DNA of 64,000 bases from Apostichopus japonicus. Taxonomy: Eukaryota; Echinodermata; Holothuroidea; Aspidochirotida; Stichopodidae. Shown here piece after piece: positions 11,225 to 22,600 of the stretch (position 1 is the first letter of the stretch; every line of letters starts with the position of its first letter). Under the pieces are notes generated by a model that searched no databases, was not told the DNA's origin, and worked only from the letters and a program-made list of their open reading frames with translations. A program made the position numbers and the translations under genes. Location: assembly GCF_037975245.1 (NCBI RefSeq), contig NC_092583.1, positions 14,921,264-14,985,263 on the forward strand. The letters run 5' to 3'.

Positions 11225-11495
11225 GTAAGAGAATTGGTACATTCCTCTGCAACATTTTGTCTGTTTGGAAACTTAGAGTTTCGGAATGGCAACTATTATA
11301 AATCCTTTAAACTTTAGTGAAATAAATTACTTAAGAATACCATTAAAGTCGTTTATATCCTACCTCTATACATAAGCAATATATCTCCAGAAGAGAAAAG
11401 CTCATCCTTCATATAAAATATCCTTACTAAATAATTGGAGCTATCATTTCAATGCACCAAGTGTAATTTTCTTCTAAATTTTTAATTTTATTCAG

Positions 11496-11661
11496 CCAAA
11501 GCTGACATGGTTGCTCCATCTTTCATCGATCGTATTGAAAACATCCACGTCACAGAGGGCGAGCCCGTCAATTTTACCTGTAAAGTCAGTGGACTGCCGT
11601 TACCACAAGTTAACTGGCAGAAAGATGGAAATCACATCAGACCTGGCCACCCATCCTTCAG
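11496..11661 (+). CDS. TTN: Titin exon 13: first half of Ig Z7
   Basis: It opens APSFIDRIENIHVTEGEP, then NFTCKVSGLPLPQVNWQKDG. The exon breaks in the C-D region at HPSFR, in phase 2, leading to exon 14. Confidence 0.92.
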
Positions 11662-12974
11662 GTTGGTCATTTGTTTGTTTTTGTTTACTCTTTGTTTTTG
11701 TGCTTTTATGTTTGTGTTTATGTTTCATTATTTGTGAGTAATAATCTTTATGATTTACTAGTGTTTGCACGGGTTATCCGGGTACCCGCCCGACGCGTTA
11801 CTACCCGGTTCCTAATTTATTACCCGAATCCTACACAAAGTGTGATTTAAAAAAAAAAAAAAATTGCCAAACCGACGGTAAGGCAGATTTCCCATTGACT
11901 TAGTGTGGTGTTAGGCTACAATGTGGTCGAAGATAACAGCAATAACGAAGGTACCCGCCCGACGCGATACTACCCGGTTCCTAATTTATTACCCGAATCC
12001 TACGCAAAGTGTGATTTAAAAAAAAAAAAATTGGCAAACCGACGGTAAGGCAGATTTCCCATTGACTTAGTGTGGTGTAAGGCTACAATGTGGTCGAAGA
12101 TAACAGCAATAACGAAGGTACCCGCCCGACGCGATTCGACCCGGTTCCTAATTTATTACCCGAATCCTACGCAAAGTGTGATTGTTTAAAAAACAAAATT
12201 GCAAACCGATGGTTAGGCAGATTTCCCATTGACTTAGTGTGTTGTTAGGCTACCATGTGGTCAAAGATAACAGCAATAACGAAAGTATTCCATGGATGTC
12301 TTATAACTGCGTCACAAATAAACAGATGGTTAGGCTTAGCTAGATTTCTCATTGACTTAGTGTGGTGTAAGGCTACCATGTGGAAGAAATTATTATTTAT
12401 TCATTCGTTTATTTCATAGAAGGAAAGGCTGACAAGGAATTTTACGAGATGTTTATGGATTATAGACGGGATAACTAAAAAATATTAATCGCTAGTGGCT
12501 TTTTACTAATCGTTTATTCCAAATGCGATCAAATTGCGCGAATCACGCAATCTCGCGGCTAATGCGAACCCTGGGCCTGCATAATAGATAGTAGTAGTAG
12601 TAACAACTGTTTAAGAGCTAAATTGGATATTTATATGGTTTGATACAATAGACGTGCACGAGCAAGCATAAGCAGCGGCGGCAGTGCGATGTTAGTAGTA
12701 ATGCTAATTATAATTAAATAATTAATTTATTAACAAGTTAATGAAAGAAACAAAAGCAAATAAAAATTATTGAGGAAGGTTTTGCAATTGTCTAGTCACC
12801 TGATAAAAGTGCAAGAAGTTGTCATATTTTTACATATTATGCCGAGTGATTTTCGTTACTATGGTTTGCCTCTATCGACAATATCATTTAGAAAGAAACG
12901 GCTGATATACCATACAAATGGAGGCATTGTGTGTTTATTAAATACCTTTGCCAAAATTTCATTTGTAATTTCAG
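11662..12974 (+). other. Intron 13 (1,313 bp)
   Basis: Its first half is the CpG-containing tandem array listed separately. The rest is AT-rich with no gene. Confidence 0.8.
11781..12383. repeat. Tandem array of ~168-bp units in intron 13
   Basis: The phrase GGTACCCGCCCGACGCG starts at 11781, 11950 and 12117, giving units of 169 and 167 bp. A fourth, decayed unit runs to about 12383. Each unit holds an A-rich run and the phrase CCCATTGACTTAGTGTG. The CpG content is unlike the surrounding intron, so it probably arrived with a mobile element. Outer ends near 11759 (TAGTGTTTGCA) and 12573 (TGCGAACCCTG) are imperfect inverted repeats, but no target duplication is visible. Confidence 0.85.
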
Positions 12975-13108
12975 ATTGGAACAAGATGAGAATGGCACTT
13001 GCCATTTAGTTTTAGACAGGGCCTCGAGGAGAGATGATGGGTGGATCACATGTACGGCATTCAACAAGGCCGGCAGGGTGGCGTGTAGAGCCAAACTTAC
13101 AGTCAAAA
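12975..13108 (+). CDS. TTN: Titin exon 14: second half of Ig Z7
   Basis: It encodes RLEQDENGTCHLVLD, then SRRDDGWITCTAFNKAGRV and AKLTVK. The W-I-T-C-T-A-F-N-K-A-G-R string parallels vertebrate Z7 (TATAINKAGRD, from memory). Phase is 2 in and 1 out. Confidence 0.92.
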
Positions 13109-13331
13109 GTGAGTTTTCTTATAATAAATTTTGCGATTTCATAAGGGAAATAAAGGAACAATGCTTCTTAAAACTGTTATTTAAGTTTCAATAAATTTCC
13201 TGACTTGAGAATTCGTGAAAATTTTCCCAAATTTTTATTGTTCTATGAACAAAAACTTGCGATAAATTCGCAATATATATCTATTGTTGCATCGGTTGTA
13301 AGAGATCATATTCTTTTCCCTGCTCCTTCAG

Positions 13332-13389
13332 GTTCAAGGGATTCTGGATTTTCTAGGGCACCTGTACCGCCACCTCAACGAGTAGTCAG
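13332..13389 (+). CDS. TTN: Titin exon 15: short Ser/Pro linker
   Basis: A 58-bp exon encoding SSRDSGFSRAPVPPPQRVVR. It fits phase 1 in and 2 out between a CAG acceptor and GTAAGG donor, and bridges Z7 to Z8. Confidence 0.83.
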
Positions 13390-13439
13390 GTAAGGAACTA
13401 ACCATGTGAACTTTGACATATTTACATGAAGCTATAATT

Positions 13440-13506
13440 ATTATTATTATCCCGTTATTTATATAGCGCATAATCCAAAAGTTCTATGCGCTTTACAAAT
13501 AGTATT
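13440..13506. repeat. Fragment of a dispersed repeat with a GCGC hairpin
   Basis: After an ATT microsatellite, AGCGCATA (13465-13472) and TATGCGCT (13485-13492) form a perfect 8-bp stem with a 12-nt loop. TATAGCGC...GCGCTTTACA units are familiar dispersed repeats of marine invertebrate genomes; the family name is unknown to me. Confidence 0.55.
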
Positions 13507-13930
13507 GGACAAATGAAGCTCACATCAAGAAAACAACGGTTTCCACGGAAAAAGGATAGTACAAACTCAAATATAAAAACTCAAATATAAAAAGTTTATA
13601 CAGATATGTTTTTATTCTTTCCCATTCATTCTTTTGAGGCAAATGTTCCTTTCGGTAATTTTTCCATTCCGTACCAAAGTTAAGTGCACATCTGTCTACT
13701 GTGTTAATAAACTCAAGCTGAATGAGTGTAAGATTAAAATAACGTTTTACGATAACATCAATTTAAATATCTTTGCTTTTGTTAGCCAGGCAACCTAATA
13801 TAGCAGTCGAATGATATCCTTATCATGGGTAGATTGATTCTAGTATAATTTATTCATAATCCTGTGAGTAGGAAATAGTGTAAACTTCAGATCTCCTTTA
13901 AAACTGGAGAAGAGCAAATAAATTGCTGTC

Positions 13931-14004
13931 TAGAATGGGAATCGCACCAGTGACCTCAGGTTGAGAGCCCTACCTGCACTCTAACAACTGAGCTAGCCAA
14001 CCCT
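13931..14004 (-). repeat. tRNA-derived SINE-like sequence or tRNA pseudogene
   Basis: On the minus strand a pol III A-box-like TAGCTCAGTTG (13985-13995) and a B-box-like GGTGCGATTCC (13938-13948) are spaced as in a tRNA. The D arm can pair and the anticodon stem CAGGT/ACCTG is present, but its loop has 10 nt and the T stem is poor. It is therefore not a functional tRNA. Confidence 0.65.
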
Positions 14005-14382
14005 TGGAAAGGCATTCCCTACATAGGCATCCTTTGTCTGGAATTCCAGTTACACTGTACTGTACACAATATACTGTAAATTCTGACTTGTGCCCCAACA
14101 GCTAATTAAATATCAAAAATGGTATTGAAAGTAGTAGGATGACCTGATGACATCATCAATCAACGAATGTAATGCTCTTCCTGGTGAAATAATGGTTTCT
14201 AAGGTGTGAATAATTCATTCTCAAAAAGCTATCTAGAGTACTACATGAACAATACATTGAGAATGGAATCTTGAACTATCATTGAGGAGTATCTTCTCTT
14301 CCCAATGAGAACTTACATATTCTGCCAAAGGAAATATTGTTTCTATAAATTTATTCCTCTTTGGTACTTCCATCTTCATCAG

Positions 14383-14624
14383 GCGGCCACTGCCAGAACC
14401 CGAGGAAGAAACCGTACCTTCATACGTACAACCAGACACCTATTCAGATGATGAAGACTATTTTGTCAAACCCTCTGTAGAACCGCCAGAGTTTATCATA
14501 CAATTGAACAACATGGACAATAAGAAAGAGGGCGACACAGCACACTTTGCTTGCCGTTTGAAGAATGCAAAGGATGCGTCAACCAAAGTCAATTGGTTCA
14601 AAAATGGAGATCCACTCTTCGTTG
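14383..14624 (+). CDS. TTN: Titin exon 16: acidic linker and first half of Ig Z8
   Basis: A linker rich in Glu, Asp and Pro precedes PPEFIIQLNNMD, then AHFACRLKNAKD and VNWFKNGDPLF. The insertion between strands B and C matches the unusual long form of vertebrate Z8 (HFECRL...D...VEWLHDGKPL, from memory). Phase is 2 in and 1 out. Confidence 0.92.
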
Positions 14625-15257
14625 GTAAGAATTTATAGTAGGCCGAAAAATCTCAGGGAGGGAGTATATTAATCAAGGTTCTCAATTGTTATTAAGTTTT
14701 ACATAATGTTTATTGAGATTTAAGAATATTCCGCCAAGTTTGCTCACACATAAACAGTTTTTGGTCATCTCCAGTGTTAAAAATATGCCTTGTTGTAACA
14801 TTATGAATGCATTGTGTAACAGCTAGAGGGTCTGTTGCACTAATCCTAAAAGAGTCATCTCTTGAGGTAAACTTGTAAAAAGACTGCAAAATGCAGATCG
14901 GACGGATGTGGTAGTTTGGGTATATAATTGTCCAAAAGAATTAGAAGAAAACAAGTAATTACAGAGCAAAGCAGACAGAAACGAAAGAAGGAAGATAGTT
15001 AGAAGATGAAAGGATTCCAAGAAATAAACTGAAAAGTAAAATAACAAAAAGAACATTGAAATTGACCTAAATCATTTCAGAATTTTTTATCCAAAAATGT
15101 CATTCTTGCCAAAGAATAAATTCAGTTTAAACAATACTTTTTGTATCATTCAGAGGTTGGCAGAGCCTTCAAACTTTCCTCTAACTTTCCTTTCCTCGAA
15201 CTTCCTTTCAAACTTTCCTCGCTCAACTTATTCTCTCCTTTTGTTGTAATATAAAAG
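14625..15257 (+). other. Intron 16 (633 bp)
   Basis: AT-rich, with a short CTTTCCTC-type repeat near 15168-15220. No gene. Confidence 0.75.
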
Positions 15258-15401
15258 GATCCAGAATCAAGACTACCAATGAGTTTGGCATCTGTACATT
15301 AGACATCCGGGGATTATATCCAGAGGATAGCGGAACAATCACTTGTCGAGCTACCAACGCCAGTGGCGTAGCAGAAACATCAGGCAGGCTTTCTTGCCAA
15401 G
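15258..15401 (+). CDS. TTN: Titin exon 17: second half of Ig Z8
   Basis: It encodes GSRIKTTNEFGICTLDI, then YPEDSGTITCRATNASG. The N-E-F-G-x-C-x-L-D and TCRATN strings are shared with vertebrate Z8 as I remember it, and both core cysteines are present. The acceptor is AAG (15255-15257), weaker than CAG, but phase 1-1 fits. Confidence 0.9.
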
Positions 15402-15677
15402 GTTAGTCTTACAAACTATACAGAAATGTTTGAATTTCTATTCAATCCAAACAAATTATCTTTGCTCTTTTTAACTTTGTTTATAGTTTCCCTGTCAGTT
15501 TTACGTTGTTTATTTTCCTTAAGAAAAATATGTAGCTATACACTAGTGCAATTTGGATTATTTATTTCTTTGTATCACAAATATAACAAGATATTTTCTC
15601 TTTCAATTTTTTTTTTACTTAGGTAATTTGTTCAAAAACATTTTCAAAATAATGATGAATTAATGCATTTCTTACAG

Positions 15678-15765
15678 GCAAGGCATCTTTAATATTGGAA
15701 AGCCAGCTTCCGCCTGAGATGAGAGGCATCGAAAAAACCTTGGAATACGATGAAGCCCTTTTAAG
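15678..15765 (+). CDS. TTN: Titin exon 18: ESQLP linker between Z8 and Z9
   Basis: This exon encodes GKASLILESQLPPEMRGIEK and a further helix-like stretch. Vertebrate titin has an ESQLPEGRKGLQRIEE linker at the same place (from memory), so the linker as well as the domains is conserved. Phase is 1 in and 2 out. Confidence 0.9.
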
Positions 15766-17079
15766 GTTTGTAATTAATGTATCATGGTGCTTTGTGATGT
15801 GACCCATACAGTAAACAGAAATATTTGTCCAGGAAATACCAAGTTCATTGGTGTACCACTGAGAGGAGTCCCTAGCCCATCCCTCCCCCCTTCCCACTCT
15901 CCTCCTTTGTTGATGATCCACCTGTCCGCTCCCAGTCCATTTCAGTCATATGGTGATTATCATGTACCAAATGCTACCCCACCACCTCGACTGCATCCCA
16001 GTTTGGTCCATTCATATTACTGTCCCTCCTGGTCAGTATTATTTGTTTAATCTTCTCTCTGGATATCTGGTTTCACATTCTGCTTGTTGCTAAATCACCA
16101 TCTATGGGTAAAGCATTCTGTGACACTATATGTTTTTTTTTGCATAGGAAAGTAAGATGTTGTTATGAAAACTTTTTCATTATCCACAAGAGCTTACAAG
16201 GCAGTCCATAGGTGATTCTTACATTATAGATGACTGTGATATATTGCCATTAGTGTGGCTTGAAGTTAGTTGACAACCACAGCTTCCATCGTGTTGCCCA
16301 ACCTTTTTGTCTTCTCCCAATTTTGACAAATTTCTCTAAGTCAAATCCTTCCTTGTATAAGATTTCTTTGATAGAATAGAAACAAAACAAAATTTCAATG
16401 ATAAGATTTTTTTCTTATGTGTGTCATAATGGTTAATGGCAGGTAATGAGTTTAACTTGATTATCAAATTTGACTTAACTGACCAGACATGTGATTTTAG
16501 TCCATGAATATATGAGATGCTAGTTTCAATGCTAAGGTTTTTGTTGTGTGTGTCATAAATGAATAATGACAAGTAATGCTTTTAACTAATCAAGTATGAC
16601 TTAATTGACCAGAGATGAGCTTCTAGTACATGAATATGTATGAGGATAGTTTGACCAGTAACTAAGGTGTGTTTGCTTGCAATGATTACAAGTATTGTTT
16701 ACTTTAACCCTCATCACATTTTGAATTTGTGAGCTACAGGTGTCATTGTAGATCATGCATATGCATGCATATGCATGACCCTGATTGGATTGGTAAGTTG
16801 TCTTTACATATGATAACACACTATGGTTATGTTTCACATTTTCTAGGGTGGCGGCTTAGTTGTCATTATTGTTAATGCATATTTATGAGATTATCAGTGG
16901 TATATTGTATTTGTGCATATTAATATCATGTATTGCTTATTGTTTTTCCTATCAGGTTTGGATTTGTGGACCACAGTTTCCATTATTACTCCTGCATATG
17001 TATGAGTTTAGTAATATGAGTAATACCAAACATTGCTTCTTTGTAGTAACACTTATTGTTTACTCTTTGCTTCATCAAG
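15766..17079 (+). other. Intron 18 (1,314 bp) with a ~128-bp tandem duplication
   Basis: TGTGTCATA at 16421 and at 16549 mark two copies of an about 128-bp unit (about 16391-16665), with a decayed third copy after it. Inverted ATGCATATGCATGCATATGCAT lies near 16756-16777. No gene. Confidence 0.7.
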
Positions 17080-17260
17080 GGGTGACTTCGTTGACCAAGG
17101 TGATGCCTTTCCTCAGCCGGAAGCCGAGCCTCCCATTTTCGTAAAGGTTCCTGAGCCTATCACAGTTCGAGAAGGAGAACCTGCCAGGTTTTCCTGCCGT
17201 GTCACTGGCCATCCCCAGCCCCGGATATTATGGTATAGAGGGGATTCTCTTCTTGTAACA
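17080..17260 (+). CDS. TTN: Titin exon 19: first half of Ig Z9
   Basis: It encodes a short linker, then EPPIFVKVPEPITVREGEPA, RFSCRVTGHPQPRILWYRG. This nearly repeats vertebrate Z9 (VLEGETARFRCRVTGYPQPK, from memory). Acceptor AAG at 17077-17079; phase 2 in and 0 out. Confidence 0.92.
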
Positions 17261-17819
17261 GTAAGTTCTTCAATTGATTCCATTACTTCTTGATCTTATA
17301 TAACTCAGTCATATTATTTGACCACAGAGAGCAGAAAATTTATTGATAGATCAAGAGATTTGTCATTATAGATGTTGTGTAAATTACGCATGTGTGAAAA
17401 TCATTTTGTGTTCTATTTCAATCATTATATTTCAAACATCAAACCACAGAATGAAAACCATTTGAGATGAAAACTTGGAGAGTCAGTTTTTGTTTGATCA
17501 TTGTGAAAATATTCCTCCAAGGAATTGAAATAAGAGTGAAAGTGTTTTCATATTAAGAACTATTCTCCTCCTTTTAAAATTTTTTTCATAATATACCAGT
17601 TAACTTGCACTTAATCACTTTTCTAAATTTTTTAGACAGTTTTTCTTAGTATATTGCTATTTCCAATTGAAACATCTCTAGTTGCACCTGTACTTTTTAT
17701 TCTCTGTTCCTTCACGAATATGAGAATCTATCAATATACTCCACCTACTTCTCACTTTACAAGCTGTATCAAATTTAGTAATATTTCTGACATTTGAGTT
17801 TTCTGTCCATTATTTGTAG
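17261..17819 (+). other. Intron 19 (559 bp)
   Basis: AT-rich; nothing visible. Confidence 0.75.
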
Positions 17820-18003
17820 ACATCACGCATGAAGGTATCCTACGACGGTATTCACACTCTAGACATACCCAAGACAAGACCTTATGATTCTGGTGTGATC
17901 AAGATGGTGGCCCACAATAAAGTAGGCCAAGCTGTCTTTGAAACCTCACTGGATGTCATACCAAGAGGTGATCAAGGACCTCACCTGAAACCAACCAGAC
18001 CAG
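17820..18003 (+). CDS. TTN: Titin exon 20: second half of Ig Z9 and linker
   Basis: It begins TSRMKVSYDGIHTLDIPK, then SGVIKMVAHNKVG. The R-Y/S-Y-D-G-I-H-x-L-D-I string is shared with vertebrate Z9 and is one of the strongest orthology marks in the window. The F-strand Cys is absent (KMVAH), as in vertebrates. In vertebrates the Ig domains around Z9 contact obscurin at the Z-disc edge; that function is only inferred here. Confidence 0.93.
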
Positions 18004-18602
18004 GTAATTTGAATATTCATGGCAGAACTTAATACATTTGCATCAACCACTTCCATAAATTGCAAAATATTATCTGTGTTACCTATTGGCAGCTTGTATT
18101 CATGAGTGGACAGCTTAGCTTCAATACGAAAAGATAATTGTATGAAAAAGCACCTTTGATAAGTTAATCTAGAGAAGTCATACATTTGGTTTGGAATATA
18201 TTATGTCTGCTTTGCATGTATTGAATATTCATAATTATTATGTCCTTGGTTTAGAATATATGTTAAATCATATAGCAGCTGTTAGCAAAGGATCAGTTGA
18301 CTTTCATAAAGTTAAAATAAATGCGCACTTTGTAAGACAATGTTAGTGTTAAACATTCTGAAAACTTTGTCAGACCAGATCTGTAAACCATTTTCATGAA
18401 TATACAGTAGAGTGGAATAAATCCAAATGCAGAAGAACAGTGATCAACACTACAGGTTTAAAAGGGTTTGATAGTTCAAGAAAGGTTAAACAGATGAAGT
18501 TTCTGCATCTTGATGTTATAACATTGAAAAAAAAGATAGAATTTAATGCGAAAGTGCCAAAGGGAAATTTATATTCAAATCTGTTCATTTTTAAACTTGT
18601 AG
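18004..18602 (+). other. Intron 20 (599 bp)
   Basis: AT-rich; nothing supportable. An open frame reads in from 18440 but lacks coding character until exon 21. Confidence 0.75.
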
Positions 18603-18722
18603 AAGTTAAAGATCTTTATCAGTTGAAGAAAGAACCTGTCTCAAAAGAACTACAGTCAGCGTTCACTGAGAGGAAATCTCACTCAACAAAACTGACAACA
18701 AGTCTGAGGCCACAGCCTAAAG
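18603..18722 (+). CDS. TTN: Titin exon 21: basic linker after Z9
   Basis: The 40 codons in phase 1-1 encode a Lys/Ser-rich linker (LKKEPVSKELQSAFTERKS). Vertebrate titin also has a charged linker here with SEELRSKFKRR (from memory). The TAG acceptor and GTACAT donor are moderate. Confidence 0.8.
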
Positions 18723-19663
18723 GTACATGCTCTTTACATAACTGACAGAGCATGATACTAACATGAAATAATACCCTGTAATACATGATGAATGCATGAC
18801 TAACACTAAAATGCATGATATGAATATGCATAATGCAGTGGGAGATCACATGGTGATGGCATGACTTACATCAAAGGAATAATGTAAATATGTGGATAAT
18901 ACAGTAGGACATAAAATGATTGATGCATGACTAAAACTATGAATATGCATAATACAGTTGGAGATCACCTGGCGATTGCGTGACATACTTGAAAGAAATA
19001 ATGTGAATATATCTATGGTAAAGTACAGCATAACAAGATGGAAATGAGAATGATGTATGTGTTTAACACAAGAGATTGGTATCTTAACAATTGTATGGTT
19101 TTACCATGTATGAGAATTTGAATTTTAAGAATTTACATGTAGTGTAGAGATAGTCCATAATACAATGATGATTCACTCTGCAATGTTGGGAATTGTGGAT
19201 GCACAGTAGTATGCGAAGGGTCATAGAAAGGAGCTTTTATAACAAAGTGGCTCCCCACAGGTGATTATTCTTGCTGACCTCATCAAACTATGGAGTCTGT
19301 CAGTTCATCAAACTATTACCAAATGTCCCATCTATCAATCAAGCAATCTGTCAATCAATCAATCAATCAGTCAATCAATCAATCAATCAGTCAGAAATAG
19401 TGAATTATACTTTATGTAAGAAAGTTGTATAGTTGGTGGTATATTGAGTTGATACAAGTGTTATTTTAGACTTTTTTTGGCATTTTAAAAAACTAACTTT
19501 TATTATCTCTTTTGGCTGCTTGACATAATTCAGAAAAGCATGTAAGTTTTCTCACAAATTTACCCTAGTTTGAAAGTGGGGTCTGGTAATTTTCTTCATG
19601 TTGTGATGCTGTTTATTTGCATGGTTTGATTCTCTTTTATTTTCCCTCTAATTTTGATGTCAG
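18723..19663 (+). other. Intron 21 (941 bp) with a ~119-bp tandem duplication
   Basis: GAATATGCATAAT at 18822 and 18941 mark two copies of a 119-bp unit (about 18790-19035). An (AATC)n microsatellite lies at about 19335-19391. No gene. Confidence 0.75.
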
Positions 19664-22600
19664 TGATAACAAGTCATAAAAGATTCAAGAAAAAGACTCC
19701 ATCAGAGTGGCTAAAGGTGGGACCACTTGCAAATCGTTGGAATACCTGGATCCCACCTCCAAGGAGTGCCAAGAAGAGGGACTTAGATAGTGATAAAGAT
19801 AGTAATTTAAACAAAGGAAGAGCTTCTCAGAAAGTTGTAACGATAGATAGCAGCTTGACTAAAAACCTTGCATTTGATGATAATCAGACAGATAAAAAGA
19901 TTGGTGAACATGAAAGTAGTAACACAGAGAGTAATCTCAAAACCAGTGAGAGTCACACTGTTGCATCTCAAGTTGTCTGTACAGAACATTCACAAACTCT
20001 GTCGGGAAGTAAAGACTTAAAGAAAATGGACACGGATATTCTTCAGAGAGATAATTATCGTGGAGCAGATGAAACAGAAGAAGAAATGCACATAAGTGAT
20101 GCAGATGGTGAGGATGCCTTGAAGGATGGCAAGTTTGATAGTGGATACAGACTTGCTTCAAAGAGCAAAATTACTTCCAACGATGAAAATTGTACTACCG
20201 AGGTTTCAGCGGCAGCCACTTATTCCAGAGGAAGCGAGCGAGATGTAAAGCTTACACAATCTGAAAGTTTCCAGGAATTGAAAGCTGAAGGTGGCCAAAG
20301 TTTCAACGATTTGCATTCTGAAAGTGAAAATTTTTTTGAGAATGTCAAATCTGAAGAGAATGTTGGTGATATGGATGGGATCAAAGATGATGAAGATGTC
20401 CTCACTTTTGAACTGCAGATAATAGAGGATGGTGATTCGTTATGTGAAGATATATCCATAGGGATGGAAGAACACAACTTTGTTGCTCCTGGATTGCTGT
20501 CCAGCTGTAGCGACACCATCAGTAATACTATTACTGAAACCAATGGTATGGGCACCCCTGTTGCAAGACTCAAGGTAACATCTGTGAATGAGGAATGCTT
20601 GGCTCTAGATGGTGACTCCAAAATTAAAGAGACTGGCGTCGATGCGGTTCCCCTAATCCAGGCAGATGATCACCTAATCCAGGCCGAAGTGGAAGAGAAG
20701 GAAAAACAATCTGTGAACGAAAGCACTACGAATTTCGAAAAGAAACTTCCGCCGGATATAAACGAATGTCCAGAGATTAGTGTGAAACCTACTTTAGATG
20801 GAGAGAAAATTGATGAAGTCTTTTTAAGTGAGGGGAGCCTTACATCACTTCCTTCTAATGCCAAAGCGGAAAGCATGGAAGGTCCAGAGATAAATGTTGT
20901 GGCTGTTGTCAACAGTCTGTCTGTTAGTAATGTTAGAGATACCTCTGGGGTAGAGGATGTCCACAGAGAGGAAATTAGAACAGATAGTTTAGAGTGTGAT
21001 AAAGGAAATTGTGCAAAAGTTTCCATGTGTACAAATGATGTGGAATCCAGTGACAGTATGACTGAGGTTCAGAGCACATCAAATGAAGCAAATAGGAGTA
21101 GTGGTGTTTCATACGGACCTGTTCCTGAAATCATTATCACATCTGATCAGTCTGTATCGACACGAGAAGTTGATGAGGATTTGCCAGATGTTGTAAAACT
21201 AAAGGATAGTGAGAAACTTTTAGGTGGAAAGGAGACCAAGGATCCTAGTGATGGAGTTGGAAAGGGTGGTTTGGAAATGGAGAGCAGTAGCATTGTGGAT
21301 TGTGATAAGGAAGACAAAGGGGTGATTAAAATCAGTGGTAATGAAGTAAAAGGTGAGAGGTTAGTACCTGAGGTTGATGCAATGTTTAGATCTAACAGTA
21401 GTGAGGTCAGGAACGATGTGAACATTGAAGACAAAATTGAAGTCACACAAGAGAATGTTTCCCATCTGAGGAATGAGGCCACCATGATGTTGGAACAGGA
21501 TAGTAAATTGTCCAGCAGTGATGTTACAGACGGAGATGACATTTCTGAGGTGAAGCCTATTAACTCTGAGGATTCTGATATAAAAGGAAAGATGACGGCT
21601 GAACGATACATTCTGATAACTGAAGACGGAGATTCATTTCAAGATGACAGAATGAGTACTGAAGCTGTTCAGGATCCATCCTCTGGTGAGGATTCTGAAA
21701 GGCTGAAACTGGAGATTATCAGAGAATCCACTCCCATGTCTGAGGAGGACTCAATGCAAGATGACAAAATGAATGCTAGGGCATGTCAGGATGGAACCAC
21801 TGGTGACAGTTTTGAAGAACAGAAACAGGAGAGGGCAGAAAGGTACATTCTCATAAGTGATGAGAAAGATGAAATTCAAGAAGATGAGAAAACAAGCAAT
21901 ATGATATCTGAGGATGGAGCAGCAGATGGGGACGAAGATGGGGATACAGTCTTCGTAGATAAGGATGTTGTCCATATTTCCATCAGTAATAACAAGGGAG
22001 ACATATTACATTCTTCCTCCTCCTTATCCTCCTCCTCCTCATCATCATCAAACAGTAGTTCTTTGGATATTAACCTATCTGTAAAATCAGGAGCCTTGCT
22101 ACACGATACTGATGAAGTTTCAGATGAGGAAGCTGTTGTGGAAATCACTGATCCTAATGATATTGATGGTAGAAACAGAACTGACCTCAGAGAGTCTGAA
22201 GACATTTTGCAAGAAAGTCCAGATACCATGTTTTCAAATGTTTGTTCCACAGAAGATGAAAATGGTCGGACAGAGTGTAATAGTGACAGATTTGAATCCC
22301 CTTTTCCTGACATAGCAGTTAAGAAAGATTTGCTAGATGTTGCTATGGAAACTCAGGCTCAGCAGGTAGTTGGTAGTGAAGATGATGATGATGATATTGT
22401 TGACAGTCTTATAAATGGAAGATTACATGAAGTTGAATCTGGTCACACAAGGTACTCTGATACTTCGATCAAAATGGAGGACAGCAAGTTAGATACAGGT
22501 GAATTACAAGCAGAAGAATTTGAAAGTTCCATCGGTGAAGATAGCGAGAGTATCGTATCAGATGGAGAATTGGATGGAATCATTCAAGAGACAGGCTTTC

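Larger units (their letters stand above)
13390..14382 (+). other. Intron 15 (993 bp)
   Basis: It holds a hairpin-type repeat fragment near 13440-13506 and a tRNA-derived piece near 13931-14004, listed separately. Confidence 0.8.

Noticed and set aside
13931-14004. Functional tRNA gene on the minus strand
   Set aside because: The anticodon loop has 10 nt and the T stem does not pair, so it is a derived repeat or pseudogene.
19534-19541. Possible 8-bp microexon (CAG acceptor, GTAAGT donor) between exons 21 and 22
   Set aside because: Including it would break the phase into exon 22, while direct joining of 18722 to 19664 gives a continuous frame.
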